Positions 34,325 to 42,752 of a stretch of 64,000 nt of DNA are shown here, in pieces. Location: the NCBI GenBank assembly GCA_964242115.1, contig CAXSZX010000010.1:77545-141544 (forward strand). The letters run 5' to 3'. The translations under genes and the position numbers were made by a program. Positions within the stretch are counted from its first letter, which is position 1, and every line of letters starts with the position of its first letter. The notes below the pieces were generated by a model. That model had not been told where the DNA came from, did not search any database, and saw only the letters and a list, made by a program, of their open reading frames with translations. The stretch comes from BOG-908 sp964242115 (lineage in GTDB: Bacteria > Pseudomonadota > Alphaproteobacteria > Acetobacterales > Acetobacteraceae).

Positions 34325-34390
34325 CCGCGCGACAGCGAAAGCAAAAGTTTTTTGCTTCTTTTTTTCAAAAAAGAAGGCCTTGTTTGCTCC
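34325..34390. repeat. Family I right arm upstream of the Rieske/FAD reductase
   Basis: GCGCGACAGCG is followed by AAAAGTTTTTTGCTTC and the TTTTTTTC / AAAAAAGAAGG hairpin ending 19 bases before the next ATG. The matching left arm, about 200 bases upstream, is heavily decayed. Confidence 0.75.
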
Positions 34391-34408
34391 TCCCGCGTTT
34401 CCCCCGTC

Positions 34409-35959
34409 ATGGAATACGATGCCGGACCAGAAGACACCCTAACCGAAGGCACCATGCGTGCCGTCGAACTCGGCGGCCAAAGGCTGCTGTTAGCCCGCGT
34501 CGAAGGCACCTGCCACGCCATCGGCAACACCTGCCCGCACGCTGGCGGCCCGCTCAACGAGGGCGTGCTGCACGGGCGTGCGGTGATCTGCCCCTGGCAC
34601 AAGGCTGCCTTCGACCTGACCACCGGCAAGCGGCTGGAACCGCCGGCGCTGGACGACGTGCCGCGCTACGACGTGCAGGTGACGAACGGTCGGCTGATGG
34701 TCACCATCGGCGAGGATGCCGAGCGCATCCCGACCGACCCGGTGAATGACGACGTGGGTGACCAGCGCTGCATGGTGATCGTGGGTGCTGGTGCGGCCGG
34801 GGCCGCTGCGGCGCAGGCCTTGCGCGAGCAGGAGTTCGGCGGCCGTATCGTTATGATCGGCCAGGAGGACAGGCTGCCTTACGACCGCACGGTGCTGAGC
34901 AAGTACGCGCTGTCCGGCAAGCAGGGCGGCGAAAAGACGCCCCTGCAGGACCAGGCATTCTACGACCGGCACGCGATAGAGCGGATGTCGCGGCGGGTAA
35001 GCCGGGTGGATCCCGCCGCCCGCTCGGTCGTCTTTGACGACGGCGCCACGCCCAGGCTTGCCTACGACGCGTTGCTGGTGGCGACCGGCGGCACGCCGCG
35101 TGCCCTGGGCGTACCTGGCGAGGACCTGGCCGGCGTGCACCTGCTCCGCTCGGCCGCTGACGCCGAGGCGATCGCCGCGGCGGCGGAGCACGCACGCTCG
35201 GTGGTGGTTGCCGGCTCCGGCTTCATCGCGATGGAGGCGGCGGCCAGCCTGCGGGAACGCGGATTGTCGGTGACCGTGGTGGCGCCGCAGGCATCGCCGT
35301 TCGAGCGTCAGCTCGGCCGCGAGGTCGGCGACGCGTTTCGCCGTGTGCACGAAAGCCAGGGCGTCGCTTTCCGCTTGGGTGAGGAGGTCGCAGCGTTCGA
35401 GGGCGACCAGCGTGTCGCGCGCGTGCGGCTGAAGAGCGGTGGTATGCTGGACGCGGACCTGGTGGTGGTGGGTTCGGGCATCTCGCCGGCTACCGGCATC
35501 CTGCAGGGGATGAGCCTGCGTGACGACGGCGGCGTGGAGGTGGACGCACGCTTGCGGGCGGCGGATGGCATCTACGCGGCGGGCGACATTGCGGCGTTTC
35601 CGCACCGCGGGGATGGCGACGCCATCCGCGTGGAGCACTGGCGCGTGGCCGAGCAGCACGGGCGCGTTGCGGCAGCCAACATGCTGGGCGGGGCTGTCAC
35701 TTACGACGCGGTGCCGTATTTCTGGACCATCCACTTCATGAAACGGCTGGACTACGTGGGCCACGCCGAGAAGTGGGACGAGGTAGTGATCGACGGCAAC
35801 CTGGATAAGCCGGAGTTCACTGCATTCTACGTCAAGGACGGGAAGGTGAGCGCGCTGGCGGCTTGGGGGCGGGACCAGCAGGCGGCTGCGGCGATCGGGT
35901 TGATGACGGATCGGCGGGAGTGGAGCTTGGAAGAGCTCAAGAAAGCAGTTCTTTCTTGA
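34409..35959 (+). CDS. Rieske-FAD reductase (AIFM3-like)
   Basis: A 516-residue fusion of an N-terminal Rieske [2Fe-2S] domain (CPHAGGPL and CPWHKAAF, about residues 40-65) with a pyridine-nucleotide-disulphide reductase. The reductase part has the FAD motif VIVGAGAAGAAAA near residue 125, the NAD motif VVAGSGFIAMEAAASL, and the second FAD motif GIYAAGDIAAF. It presumably passes electrons from NAD(P)H through FAD to the cluster; the partner is unknown. The C-terminal KKAVLS and the stop are encoded by a repeat arm. Confidence 0.88.
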   Translation: MEYDAGPEDTLTEGTMRAVELGGQRLLLARVEGTCHAIGNTCPHAGGPLNEGVLHGRAVICPWHKAAFDLTTGKRLEPPALDDVPRYDVQVTNGRLMVTIGEDAERIPTDPVNDDVGDQRCMVIVGAGAAGAAAAQALREQEFGGRIVMIGQEDRLPYDRTVLSKYALSGKQGGEKTPLQDQAFYDRHAIERMSRRVSRVDPAARSVVFDDGATPRLAYDALLVATGGTPRALGVPGEDLAGVHLLRSAADAEAIAAAAEHARSVVVAGSGFIAMEAAASLRERGLSVTVVAPQASPFERQLGREVGDAFRRVHESQGVAFRLGEEVAAFEGDQRVARVRLKSGGMLDADLVVVGSGISPATGILQGMSLRDDGGVEVDARLRAADGIYAAGDIAAFPHRGDGDAIRVEHWRVAEQHGRVAAANMLGGAVTYDAVPYFWTIHFMKRLDYVGHAEKWDEVVIDGNLDKPEFTAFYVKDGKVSALAAWGRDQQAAAAIGLMTDRREWSLEELKKAVLS

Positions 35960-36083
35960 AAACAGAACCGAAAAGCACTTGCTACCTGCTGTCGCGGACT
36001 GCTGAAACTCCAGGATCAAACCGCGACAGCGGAGGCAAAAGCTTTTTGCTTCTTTTTCTCAAAAAAGAAGGCTCTGCTTCCTC
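35940..36083. repeat. Family I full element overlapping the reductase stop
   Basis: AAAGCAGTTCTTTCTTG with AAAACAGAACC forms the left hairpin, with the TGA in its loop. GCTGTCGCGGA and AACCGCGACAGC face each other. The right arm AAAGCTTTTTGCTTC with AAAAAAGAAGGC runs to the M20 gene's stop. Confidence 0.87.
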
Positions 36084-36085
36084 GC

Positions 36086-37264
36086 TTACGCCAACAACTC
36101 CATTGCCGCCCGCGCCAAAGCCTGCGCCCCCAGCGCGATGCAAGCCTCGTCCGGCTGGTAATCCGAGTTGTGCAGGTGGTCCGACCGCCCCGCCGCCCCC
36201 GACCCCACCCGCAACACGAAGCTAGGCACCCGCGCTGCGAACATCGCGAAATCCTCCGCCCCCATGCTCGGCTCGCAGGCGGCGAACACCTCGCCTAATT
36301 GCCGGCGCACGGCGGCAACCCCGGTGTCGAGCACCTCGTCCGCGTTGACCGTCGGTGGCACGCCTACGACCCAATTCACTTCGGTGCTGGTACGGAACGT
36401 GGCGTCCACGCCGGCGCAAAGTCGTCGCAGCGCTGCATCGGCCTGCGCCCTGGTGTCGGCTGACAGCGTGCGGATGGTGCCGAGCAGCTCGCAGCTATCG
36501 GGGATGATGTTGTGCACGGTGCCGGCGTGAATGGCGCCCACTGTCACCACGCAGGGTGCGAGCGGGTTCACCTCGCGCGAGACGATGGTCTGCAGCGAGC
36601 TCACCAGGTAGGCTGCCACCATGATCGGGTCCACCGTGGTGTGCGGGTAGGCAGCGTGGCCGGAAGTGCCGCGGATGATCAGGCGGAAGCGGTCGCAGGC
36701 GGCGTAGGTCGCACCGCGCACGGCGCCGAACTGGCCCACCGGTATCTCCGGGTGATTGTGGAAGCCGAGTGCCATGTCCACGCCGTCCAGCACGCCCTCG
36801 TCGATCATCGCTGCCGCCCCGCCCAGCACTTCCTCGGCCGGCTGGAACACCAGGCGCACGCTGCCGGCCAGCTCCGGCGCCAGGCTGGCCAGGATGGAGG
36901 CCACGCCCAGCAGGGTGGAGCTGTGCACGTCGTGTCCGCAGGCGTGCATCTTGCCGGGGGTCTCGCTGGCAAAGGCGAGGCCGGTGCGCTCCTCGATCGG
37001 CAGCGCGTCCATGTCGCAGCGGACCACCAGCGTGGGGCCGGGCCGGGCACCCTGGATATGGGCGACCACGCCGGTGCGGCCCACGCCGGTGCGGTGCTCG
37101 ATGCCCAGCCGGCCAAGCTCGCGGGCGATCAGGCCGGCGGTACGGTGTTCCTCGAAGGCGAGCTCGGGGTGAGCGTGCAGGTCCCGCCGTATCTCGATCA
37201 GCCCCGGCTCCGCCTCGCGCGCCAGGCGGCCGATTGCGGATCCGACGTCGTTGATGTGGCCCAT
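36086..37264 (-). CDS. M20-family amidohydrolase (hippurate/N-acyl-amino-acid type)
   Basis: Metal-dependent amidohydrolase of 392 residues. Metal ligands are visible in MHACGHDVH and QPAEE, and the dimerisation lid contains GTSGHAAYPH. The final His is in the SDHLHNSDYQ region. Such enzymes remove acyl groups from amino acids or act in auxin- or hippurate-like turnover; the substrate cannot be read from sequence. It is divergent from manC, with 85 bases between starts. Confidence 0.9.
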   Translation of the reverse strand: MGHINDVGSAIGRLAREAEPGLIEIRRDLHAHPELAFEEHRTAGLIARELGRLGIEHRTGVGRTGVVAHIQGARPGPTLVVRCDMDALPIEERTGLAFASETPGKMHACGHDVHSSTLLGVASILASLAPELAGSVRLVFQPAEEVLGGAAAMIDEGVLDGVDMALGFHNHPEIPVGQFGAVRGATYAACDRFRLIIRGTSGHAAYPHTTVDPIMVAAYLVSSLQTIVSREVNPLAPCVVTVGAIHAGTVHNIIPDSCELLGTIRTLSADTRAQADAALRRLCAGVDATFRTSTEVNWVVGVPPTVNADEVLDTGVAAVRRQLGEVFAACEPSMGAEDFAMFAARVPSFVLRVGSGAAGRSDHLHNSDYQPDEACIALGAQALARAAMELLA

Positions 37265-37349
37265 GACCCTGGCTCCCGCTCTGCACAATGGGCTAGATTG
37301 CGACCAGGCGGGCCGCACTGGCAAGCAGGACGCGTGGCGCGAGGACCAG

Positions 37350-38813
37350 ATGGACGAGCACGGCAGACTGGACCTGGTAGGGCATACCTCGAGCACGGGA
37401 CTGGTGGTGCCGGTCATCCTCTCCGGCGGCTCCGGCACCAGGCTGTGGCCGGTCTCCCGCGAGAGCTTCCCCAAGCAGCTCTGGCCGCTGGTCTCCGACC
37501 GGACGCTGATCCAGGAGACCGCGTTGCGGGCCACCGGCGCCGGCTTCGCCCCGCCCGTGGTTGTCTGCAACGAGGAACATCGTTTCCTGATCGCCGAGCA
37601 GTTGCGCGAGGCCGGGATCGTGGGTGCCCGCATCGTGCTGGAGCCGTGCGGCCGCAACAGCGCGCCGGCCATCGCCGCGGCCGCCCTGCTGGTGGCCGAG
37701 ACCGAGCCGGACGCGGTGCTGTGGATGATGGCGGCCGACTCGTCGATCACCCGCACCGACGCGCTGGCCGAGGCGCTGGGCCGTGCAGTTGCCGCCGCGC
37801 GCGCCGGCCGGTTCGTGACCTTCGGCATGAAGCCTACCGGGCCGGAAACCGGCTACGGCTACATCGAGGTCGGGCCCGAGCTGGCCGGCACCGCTGGCGT
37901 GCATGCGCTGGCGAGCTTCGTGGAGAAGCCGGACGCCGCCGCGGCCGCATGCCTGGTCGCCGACGGCACGCACCTGTGGAACAGCGGCATGTTCGTCTTC
38001 ACTGCCGCCACCCTGCTGGCGGAGATGGAAGCCTACGCCCCGCAGGTGCTGCAGGCGGTGCGCGCGGCCGTCGCCGGCCGCAGCAGCGACCTCGATTTCT
38101 GCCGGCTGGACCGCACCGCCTTTGCCGCCTGCCCCAACATCAGCCTGGACTACGCGGTGGCCGAACGCACCAGCCACGCCGCCGTGGTCCCCGCCGACCT
38201 CGGCTGGAGCGACGTTGGCAGCTGGAACGCGCTGTGGGAGCTGGGTCCCAAGGACGAGGCCGGCAACGTCAGCCTTGGCGACGTGCTGCTGGAGAACACG
38301 CGGCGCTGCTACGCCCGCAGCGACGGCATGCTGACCGCCGTGGTGGGCCTGGACGACACCGTGGTGGTGACCACCGAGGACGCCGTGCTGGTGATGCACC
38401 GCGACCGCGCGCAGGACGTCAAACGCGTGGTCGAACGCCTGCGCGCGGCGGGGCGCCACGAGGCCGCCTCGCACAACCGCGCTTACCGGCCCTGGGGGTT
38501 CTACGAGAGCCTGATCAACGGCGAGCGCTTCCAGGTCAAACGTATCGTGGTCAAACCGGGCGAGAAGCTGTCGTTACAGAAGCACTTCCACCGCGCGGAG
38601 CACTGGGTGGTGGTCGCCGGCACCGCGATGGTGGTGCGCGACGAGGACCAGGTGATGGTGCGGGAGAACGAGAGCATCTACCTGCCGCTCGGCTGCGTGC
38701 ACCGTCTGGAGAACCCTGGCCGTATTCCGCTGGAGTTGATAGAGGTTCAGTCGGGGGCGTATCTGGGCGAGGACGATATCGTTCGGCTTGAGGACACTTA
38801 CGGGCGGAGCTGA
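37350..38813 (+). CDS. manC: Mannose-1-phosphate guanylyltransferase / mannose-6-phosphate isomerase
   Basis: Bifunctional enzyme making GDP-mannose for exopolysaccharide and glycan synthesis. The 487-residue protein has the nucleotidyltransferase signature VILSGGSGTRLWPVSRESFP near residue 19 and FVEKPD mid-protein. The C-terminal cupin isomerase domain (RPWGFYESL, KPGEKLSLQKHFHRAEHW, PLGCVHRLENPG) is complete. GAGG lies just before the chosen ATG. It supplies sugar to the polysaccharide genes upstream. Type II isomerase activity depends on the cupin histidines, which are present. Confidence 0.95.
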   Translation: MDEHGRLDLVGHTSSTGLVVPVILSGGSGTRLWPVSRESFPKQLWPLVSDRTLIQETALRATGAGFAPPVVVCNEEHRFLIAEQLREAGIVGARIVLEPCGRNSAPAIAAAALLVAETEPDAVLWMMAADSSITRTDALAEALGRAVAAARAGRFVTFGMKPTGPETGYGYIEVGPELAGTAGVHALASFVEKPDAAAAACLVADGTHLWNSGMFVFTAATLLAEMEAYAPQVLQAVRAAVAGRSSDLDFCRLDRTAFAACPNISLDYAVAERTSHAAVVPADLGWSDVGSWNALWELGPKDEAGNVSLGDVLLENTRRCYARSDGMLTAVVGLDDTVVVTTEDAVLVMHRDRAQDVKRVVERLRAAGRHEAASHNRAYRPWGFYESLINGERFQVKRIVVKPGEKLSLQKHFHRAEHWVVVAGTAMVVRDEDQVMVRENESIYLPLGCVHRLENPGRIPLELIEVQSGAYLGEDDIVRLEDTYGRS

Positions 38814-38823
38814 AGGGTTCAGA

Positions 38824-39046
38824 AAGCAAGCAGTTCTTTTTTGAAAAAAAGAACAAAAAACTTTTGTCTCCGCTGTCGCGCGCTCGCCGGAGAGAGCCGC
38901 CCTGAACACTTGGACGGTCCGTGGTAACCGGCTTAATGCTGTCGCGGACAGCTAAAACGGCACATTGCGCTACGGCACATCTGAAGAGACCAAAAGTTTT
39001 TTGGTTCTTTTTTTCAAAAAAGAACCGCTTGCCTTGCCTTGCCTTG
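38824..39046. repeat. Family I element with two GGTTCTT-type arms, manC / phaB convergent end
   Basis: The left arm reads GCAGTTCTTTTTTG with AAAAAAAGAAC; the right arm AAAGTTTTTTGGTTC with AAAAAAGAACC. The spacer is about 120 bases with three TGTCGCG boxes, the longest in the window. The right end runs into CCTTG repeated in tandem (39032-39047). Confidence 0.87.
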
Positions 39047-39071
39047 CCCAACGTAGCGAAGAGTCAGGCCT

Positions 39072-39794
39072 TCAGTACATATGCTGCCCGCCGTTGATCG
39101 ACAGCGTAGCTCCCGTTACGAAGTCAGCGTCGTCCGCCGTCAGGAACGCCACTCCGCGGGCGATGTCGTCGGCGCGGCCCAGGCGGCCCACCGGAATGCG
39201 CGCGATGATCTTATGCAGCACGTCCTCGGGCACTGCGCGGACCATGTCGGTGTCCACGTAGCCAGGTGCTATGGCGTTTACGGTGATGCCGTAGCGGGCA
39301 CCTTCCTGGGCCAGCGCCTTGGTAAAACCGTGGATGCCGGACTTGGCGGCTGCGTAGTTCACCTGTCCGTACTGCCCGGCCTGGCCGTTGATGGATCCCA
39401 CGTTGACGATGCGGCCGAATTTGGCCGCGCGCATCGCGTCGAAGGTGAGCTTGCAGAGGTTGAAGCAGGAGCCGAGGTTGGTGTCGATCACCGCATCCCA
39501 CATGTCGCGGCTCATCTTGGCCATCACGCCGTCGCGGGTGATGCCGGCGTTGTTGACCAGTATCTCCACTGGCCCGTGCTCGGCGTGGATCTTCGACACC
39601 GACTGCTGGCACGCCTCGAAATCGGCCGCGTCGAAGCGGAGCGTGGCGATCCCAGTCTCCTTGTGGAAAGCCTCCGCCGCCGCGTCGTTGCCGGCGTAGC
39701 TGGCAATGACGCGGCGGCCGGCGTTGTGCAACGTCAGGCTTATAGAGGCGCCGATGCCCCTGGTGCCGCCGGTGACCAGCGCTACACGTGCCAT
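39072..39794 (-). CDS. phaB: Acetoacetyl-CoA reductase
   Basis: NADPH-dependent short-chain dehydrogenase that reduces acetoacetyl-CoA to (R)-3-hydroxybutyryl-CoA for polyhydroxybutyrate. The 240-residue protein has the cofactor motif TGGTRGIG (residues 8-15), NNAG, the catalytic Ser/Tyr/Lys (VGSINGQAGQYGQVNYAAAK contains Tyr and Lys four apart), and the PhaB-type end DADFVTGATLSINGGQHMY. phaA and phaC are not in the window. Confidence 0.95.
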   Translation of the reverse strand: MARVALVTGGTRGIGASISLTLHNAGRRVIASYAGNDAAAEAFHKETGIATLRFDAADFEACQQSVSKIHAEHGPVEILVNNAGITRDGVMAKMSRDMWDAVIDTNLGSCFNLCKLTFDAMRAAKFGRIVNVGSINGQAGQYGQVNYAAAKSGIHGFTKALAQEGARYGITVNAIAPGYVDTDMVRAVPEDVLHKIIARIPVGRLGRADDIARGVAFLTADDADFVTGATLSINGGQHMY

Positions 39795-40029
39795 CGTTCA
39801 CTCCCTGGGTCGTGTTATGATTGACGGCATATGACGCGGCGTAGCCGCGTTCGGCAACCCCGGCCGCCGTTTGGCGGCTGCACACGCCGGTGCTCCGCGC
39901 TCACGGATTTGCTAGTTGACGACTCGTAACGGGTAAGAGGATTTTAACGTCTCTGGATAACAATCACGCAACCGATACGTTCGCCCTAACGTTTTGGTGT
40001 CGTGCAACCGCCTGCCTTGGAACGCCGAA

Positions 40030-40365
40030 ATGCAGCATCAGCCCGCCGTGCCTGCGCCCTACGCCATCGCTTTCTCGATCGAGGAGCTGATCTTGGTTCG
40101 CAGCTGGGCCACGCAGAGGAAGCTCTGCCTCTTCGTTTCCACCGATCAGGTGCTGGACGGCGCCGAATTCGAGGAGATGCTGGTCGTCGTGCCGCAGGGG
40201 CGGCAGCACCGCAACCTCACCCTCTGGCGCACGCCATCCACCGTGTTCGCACAGTTGCCGCAGGGTCGCCCGCGTGCTTTCGCCACGTTGAAGGATGCGT
40301 TGGACTCGCTGCGGCCGGCGCAGACGCGTGCGAGCTGGCGCCGCATGCTGCGGCTGCCGGAGTAG
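40030..40365 (+). CDS. Conserved hypothetical protein (111 aa)
   Basis: A 111-residue frame with good coding character. It has no signal peptide or membrane helix; a compact block reads FSIEELILVRSWATQRKL, LDGAEFEEMLVV and TLWRTPSTVFAQLPQGRPRAF. It is divergent from phaB with 235 bases between starts. I do not recognise the family. No strong ribosome site precedes the ATG, and other in-frame starts up to 36 bases upstream are possible. Confidence 0.6.
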   Translation: MQHQPAVPAPYAIAFSIEELILVRSWATQRKLCLFVSTDQVLDGAEFEEMLVVVPQGRQHRNLTLWRTPSTVFAQLPQGRPRAFATLKDALDSLRPAQTRASWRRMLRLPE

Positions 40366-40407
40366 TCGGCCTGGCGCAGCTCTCGCTGCTCCGGCATAAG
40401 TGCAGCA

Positions 40408-40539
40408 AGGGAGGCGAGGCCTGCTTTTCTAAAGAAACGAAGCAAAAGACTTTTGGTGCGGCTGTCGCGGACTCTCCTCAGCATGCACTCCAGGGAACAA
40501 ATGTTTTTCGGTTCTTTTTTCGAAAAAGAACCGCTTGCC
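40408..40539. repeat. Family I full element, hypothetical / ruvA convergent end
   Basis: The left arm is GGCCTGCTTTTCTAAAGAAACG, then CAAAAGACTTTTGGTG and GGCTGTCGCGGA. The right arm is ATGTTTTTCGGTTC with TTTTTTCGAAAAAGAACCGC. Spacer about 25 bases. Confidence 0.85.
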
Positions 40540-40568
40540 TAGCCCGTCACAGTTGAGAGTCCGCTGCC

Positions 40569-41168
40569 TCAGCGCGCCAGGTCGCGCAAGCTGTGCCGGA
40601 TCACCGCGTCCAGCGTCGCCTCCTGCCCGAGCGCATCGATGGCGCGGCTGACCACCGGCTGGGCCTCTGGCCTGCGGTAGCCGAGGTTGGCCAGCGCCGA
40701 CAGCGCGTCGGCCGCCAGCCCACCGGCCGGTAGCACTGCCCCCGGCAGAGAGGTTCCGGACGGCATCGCTCCCGCCTTGTCCCGCAGCTCCGTCAGCAGC
40801 CGCACCGCCAGCTTAGGTCCTACGCCGGACACGCGTGTCAGAGACGCCCGCTCGCCGGACGCGATGGCGCCGACCAGGTCGCGCGGCGACAGCGCGGAGA
40901 GGATGGCCAGCGCCACTTTCGCACCCACGCCCTGCACGGTGGTCAACAGGCGGAACCAGTCCCGCTCGGCGGCATCGGCGAAACCGTACAGCAGGATCGC
41001 GTCCTCGCGCACTACGGTCTCCACCAGCACACGGGCGAGCGCAGGTGCTCCCGGCAAGGCGGCGAGCGTGCGCGTGCTGGCCTGGACCAGGTAGCCCACG
41101 CCGGACACGTCGATGATGCAGCTCGACGCGTCGCGCGAGTCTACGCGGCCGGTGAGCAAGGCGATCAA
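40569..41168 (-). CDS. ruvA: Holliday junction branch migration protein RuvA
   Basis: DNA-binding subunit that holds the four-way junction for the RuvB motor. The 199-residue protein has the N-terminal OB fold (IALLTGRVDS to EDAILLYGFAD), the helix-hairpin-helix pair (LTTVQGVGAKVALAIL and LTRVSGVGPKLAVRLL), and the C-terminal RuvB-contact domain. The start is TTG at 41168, immediately after a family I arm whose AAGAAGG is the only candidate ribosome site. ruvB and ruvC are not next to it in the window. Confidence 0.94.
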   Translation of the reverse strand: MIALLTGRVDSRDASSCIIDVSGVGYLVQASTRTLAALPGAPALARVLVETVVREDAILLYGFADAAERDWFRLLTTVQGVGAKVALAILSALSPRDLVGAIASGERASLTRVSGVGPKLAVRLLTELRDKAGAMPSGTSLPGAVLPAGGLAADALSALANLGYRRPEAQPVVSRAIDALGQEATLDAVIRHSLRDLAR

Positions 41169-41298
41169 GGCAAGCGAAGCCTTCTTTTTCCGAAAAAAAA
41201 GAAGCAAAGAAACTTTGGTCGCGCTGTCGCGGAGTCTCCGGAGCCAGTTACTACAGAGACAAAGGTTTCTTGGTTGTTTTCTTTAAGAGAGAACATTC
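41169..41298. repeat. Family I full element between obgE and ruvA
   Basis: GAAGCCTTCTTTTTCCG with AAAAAAAAGAAGC, then GAAACTTTGGTC and GCTGTCGCGGA, face AAAGGTTTCTTGGTTG and an impaired CTTTAAGAGAGAAC. It lies between co-directional genes and forms the leader of ruvA. Confidence 0.83.
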
Positions 41299-42303
41299 CT
41301 ACTTTTCTAGCCTTTGCTGCGTGATCGCATCCTGCAACGCCCGCAGCATCTCCGGCACCCCCTGCCCCGTCGCCCCCGACATCACGTGCACCACCTGGCC
41401 GGACGCCCGCGCCAACGCCGAACGGCGCGCACTCACCTCGCGCGGCGTCATCGCGTCGGCCTTGTTCAGCACGATCAGCTCCGGCTTGTCCTCCAGTCCG
41501 GCGCCGTAGGCCGAAAGCTCGCCGCGCACTGTGCGCCAGGCATCCACCACCTCTCCCGCTGCGCCATCGACCATGTGCAGCAGCACCGCGCAGCGCTCTA
41601 CGTGACCGAGAAACCGGTCGCCCAGGCCAGCACCCTCGTGCGCGCCCTCGATCAGGCCGGGGATGTCGGCCAGCACGAACTCCTCGGAGTTGGACAGGCG
41701 GATGACGCCCAGCTGCGGATGCAGTGTGGTGAACGGGTAGTCGGCGATCTTCGGGCGCGCGGCGCTGCTGGCAGCCAGGAATGTGGACTTGCCGGCGTTG
41801 GGCAGGCCGACCAGCCCGGCGTCGGCGATGAGCTTCAGGCGCAGCCAGATCCAGCGTTCCTCGCCGGGCCAGCCTTTATCGGCACGCCGGGGCGCGCGGT
41901 TGGTGCTGGTCTTGAAGTGGGTGTTGCCGTGTCCGCCGTCGCCGCCGCGGCACAGGATCACCTGCTTGCCGGGCGTGTCGAGGTCGGCGAGCAGGGTCTC
42001 CTGGTCGTCGGCGAGGATCTGGGTGCCGATCGGGACGCGAATGTGCACGTCCGGGGCACCGGCGCCGGTGCGGTCGGCGCCTGCGCCGTTACCGCCCTTC
42101 TTGGCGCGGAAATGCTGGGTGTAGCGGAAGTCGATCAGCGTGTTGAGGTTGGGGACAGCCTCGAAGACGATGTCGCCGCCGCGACCGCCGGTGCCGCCGT
42201 CGGGGCCACCGAACTCGATGAACCGCTCGCGGCGGAAGGCGATGACGCCGTCGCCGCCGTCGCCGGAGCGCACGTATATCTTGGCTTGGTCAAGAAACTT
42301 CAT
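41299..42303 (-). CDS. obgE: GTPase Obg/CgtA
   Basis: Essential ribosome-associated GTPase linked to 50S assembly and stringent response. The 334-residue protein has the glycine-rich Obg fold (residues 1-158), G1 GLPNAGKSTF, G3 DIPGLIEGAHEGAGLG and G4 NKAD. The C-terminal extension found in some homologues is absent. The ATG at 42303 begins the canonical MKFLDQAKI. It is third in rplU-rpmA-obgE, with a palindromic G+C repeat filling the 162 bases before it. Confidence 0.97.
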   Translation of the reverse strand: MKFLDQAKIYVRSGDGGDGVIAFRRERFIEFGGPDGGTGGRGGDIVFEAVPNLNTLIDFRYTQHFRAKKGGNGAGADRTGAGAPDVHIRVPIGTQILADDQETLLADLDTPGKQVILCRGGDGGHGNTHFKTSTNRAPRRADKGWPGEERWIWLRLKLIADAGLVGLPNAGKSTFLAASSAARPKIADYPFTTLHPQLGVIRLSNSEEFVLADIPGLIEGAHEGAGLGDRFLGHVERCAVLLHMVDGAAGEVVDAWRTVRGELSAYGAGLEDKPELIVLNKADAMTPREVSARRSALARASGQVVHVMSGATGQGVPEMLRALQDAITQQRLEK

Positions 42304-42305
42304 AA

Positions 42306-42462
42306 GGAAGGCCAGGGCTCTGCCCTGGACCCGCTGGGGCCAATCGGCCCAAGACCCCATTCCCAACAGAAACGACTGGGTCCGGGGTGGGGCATTCTTC
42401 TCGGCTGGACGAGCGCCAAGGCGCCACTGGCCCGAGTCTGCGGCGCCAGGGGCAGAGCCCCG
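42306..42462. repeat. G+C-rich palindromic intergenic repeat between rpmA and obgE
   Basis: The ends are inverted: CCAGGGCTCTGCCCTGG at 42311 (itself a 7-bp stem) and CCAGGGGCAGAGCCCCGG near 42447. Inside are GACCCGCTGGGGCC and TGGGTCCGGGGTGGGG. It differs completely from family I. Similar CTCTGCCC hairpin elements are common in Rhodospirillales, from memory. Confidence 0.7.
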
Positions 42463-42465
42463 GTG

Positions 42466-42735
42466 CTACTCGGCCGCAGCCGGCAACTTCTCAACAGACA
42501 CATATACCCGGTCATCCGCCCGAGTCTGAAACTTAACCTTACCCTCAACGACCGCGAAAATCGTGTGGTCCTTGCCAAGCCCGACATTCGTCCCCGGCTT
42601 CCAGCGCGTACCGCGCTGCCGGATGATGATGTTGCCGGGCACCACGGCTTCGCCGCCATACTTCTTGACGCCAAGGCGCCGGCCCTCGGTATCGCGGCCG
42701 TTGCGTGATGAGCCGCCTGCCTTCTTGTGTGCCAT
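42466..42735 (-). CDS. rpmA: 50S ribosomal protein L27
   Basis: Ribosomal protein reaching the peptidyl-transferase centre. The 89-residue protein starts MAHKKAGGSSRNGRDT, the invariant L27 N terminus, with no cleavable extension, and contains GGEAVVPGNIIIRQRGTRW. It is separated from rplU by 17 bases, so the two share an mRNA. Confidence 0.98.
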   Translation of the reverse strand: MAHKKAGGSSRNGRDTEGRRLGVKKYGGEAVVPGNIIIRQRGTRWKPGTNVGLGKDHTIFAVVEGKVKFQTRADDRVYVSVEKLPAAAE

Positions 42736-42752
42736 CTGATCCTACTCCTGCC

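Larger units (their letters stand above)
33517..34408. other. Gene-free stretch with three repeat copies and a short decayed frame
   Basis: The stretch is lower in G+C than its surroundings. It contains family I copies at 33546-33690, 33906-34043 and 34325-34390, plus a trace near 34110-34160. A minus-strand frame at 33710-33841 encodes about 43 helical, non-repeat residues (AFLRRSESFAGKEQAYELL within it) but has no ribosome site and a stop just upstream. It looks like a gene remnant. Confidence 0.5.

Noticed and set aside
36512..38791. 759-codon plus-strand frame across the M20 gene and manC
   Set aside because: Out of frame with manC and antisense to the amidohydrolase; composition is Arg/Gly/Ala-rich as in GC-driven shadows.
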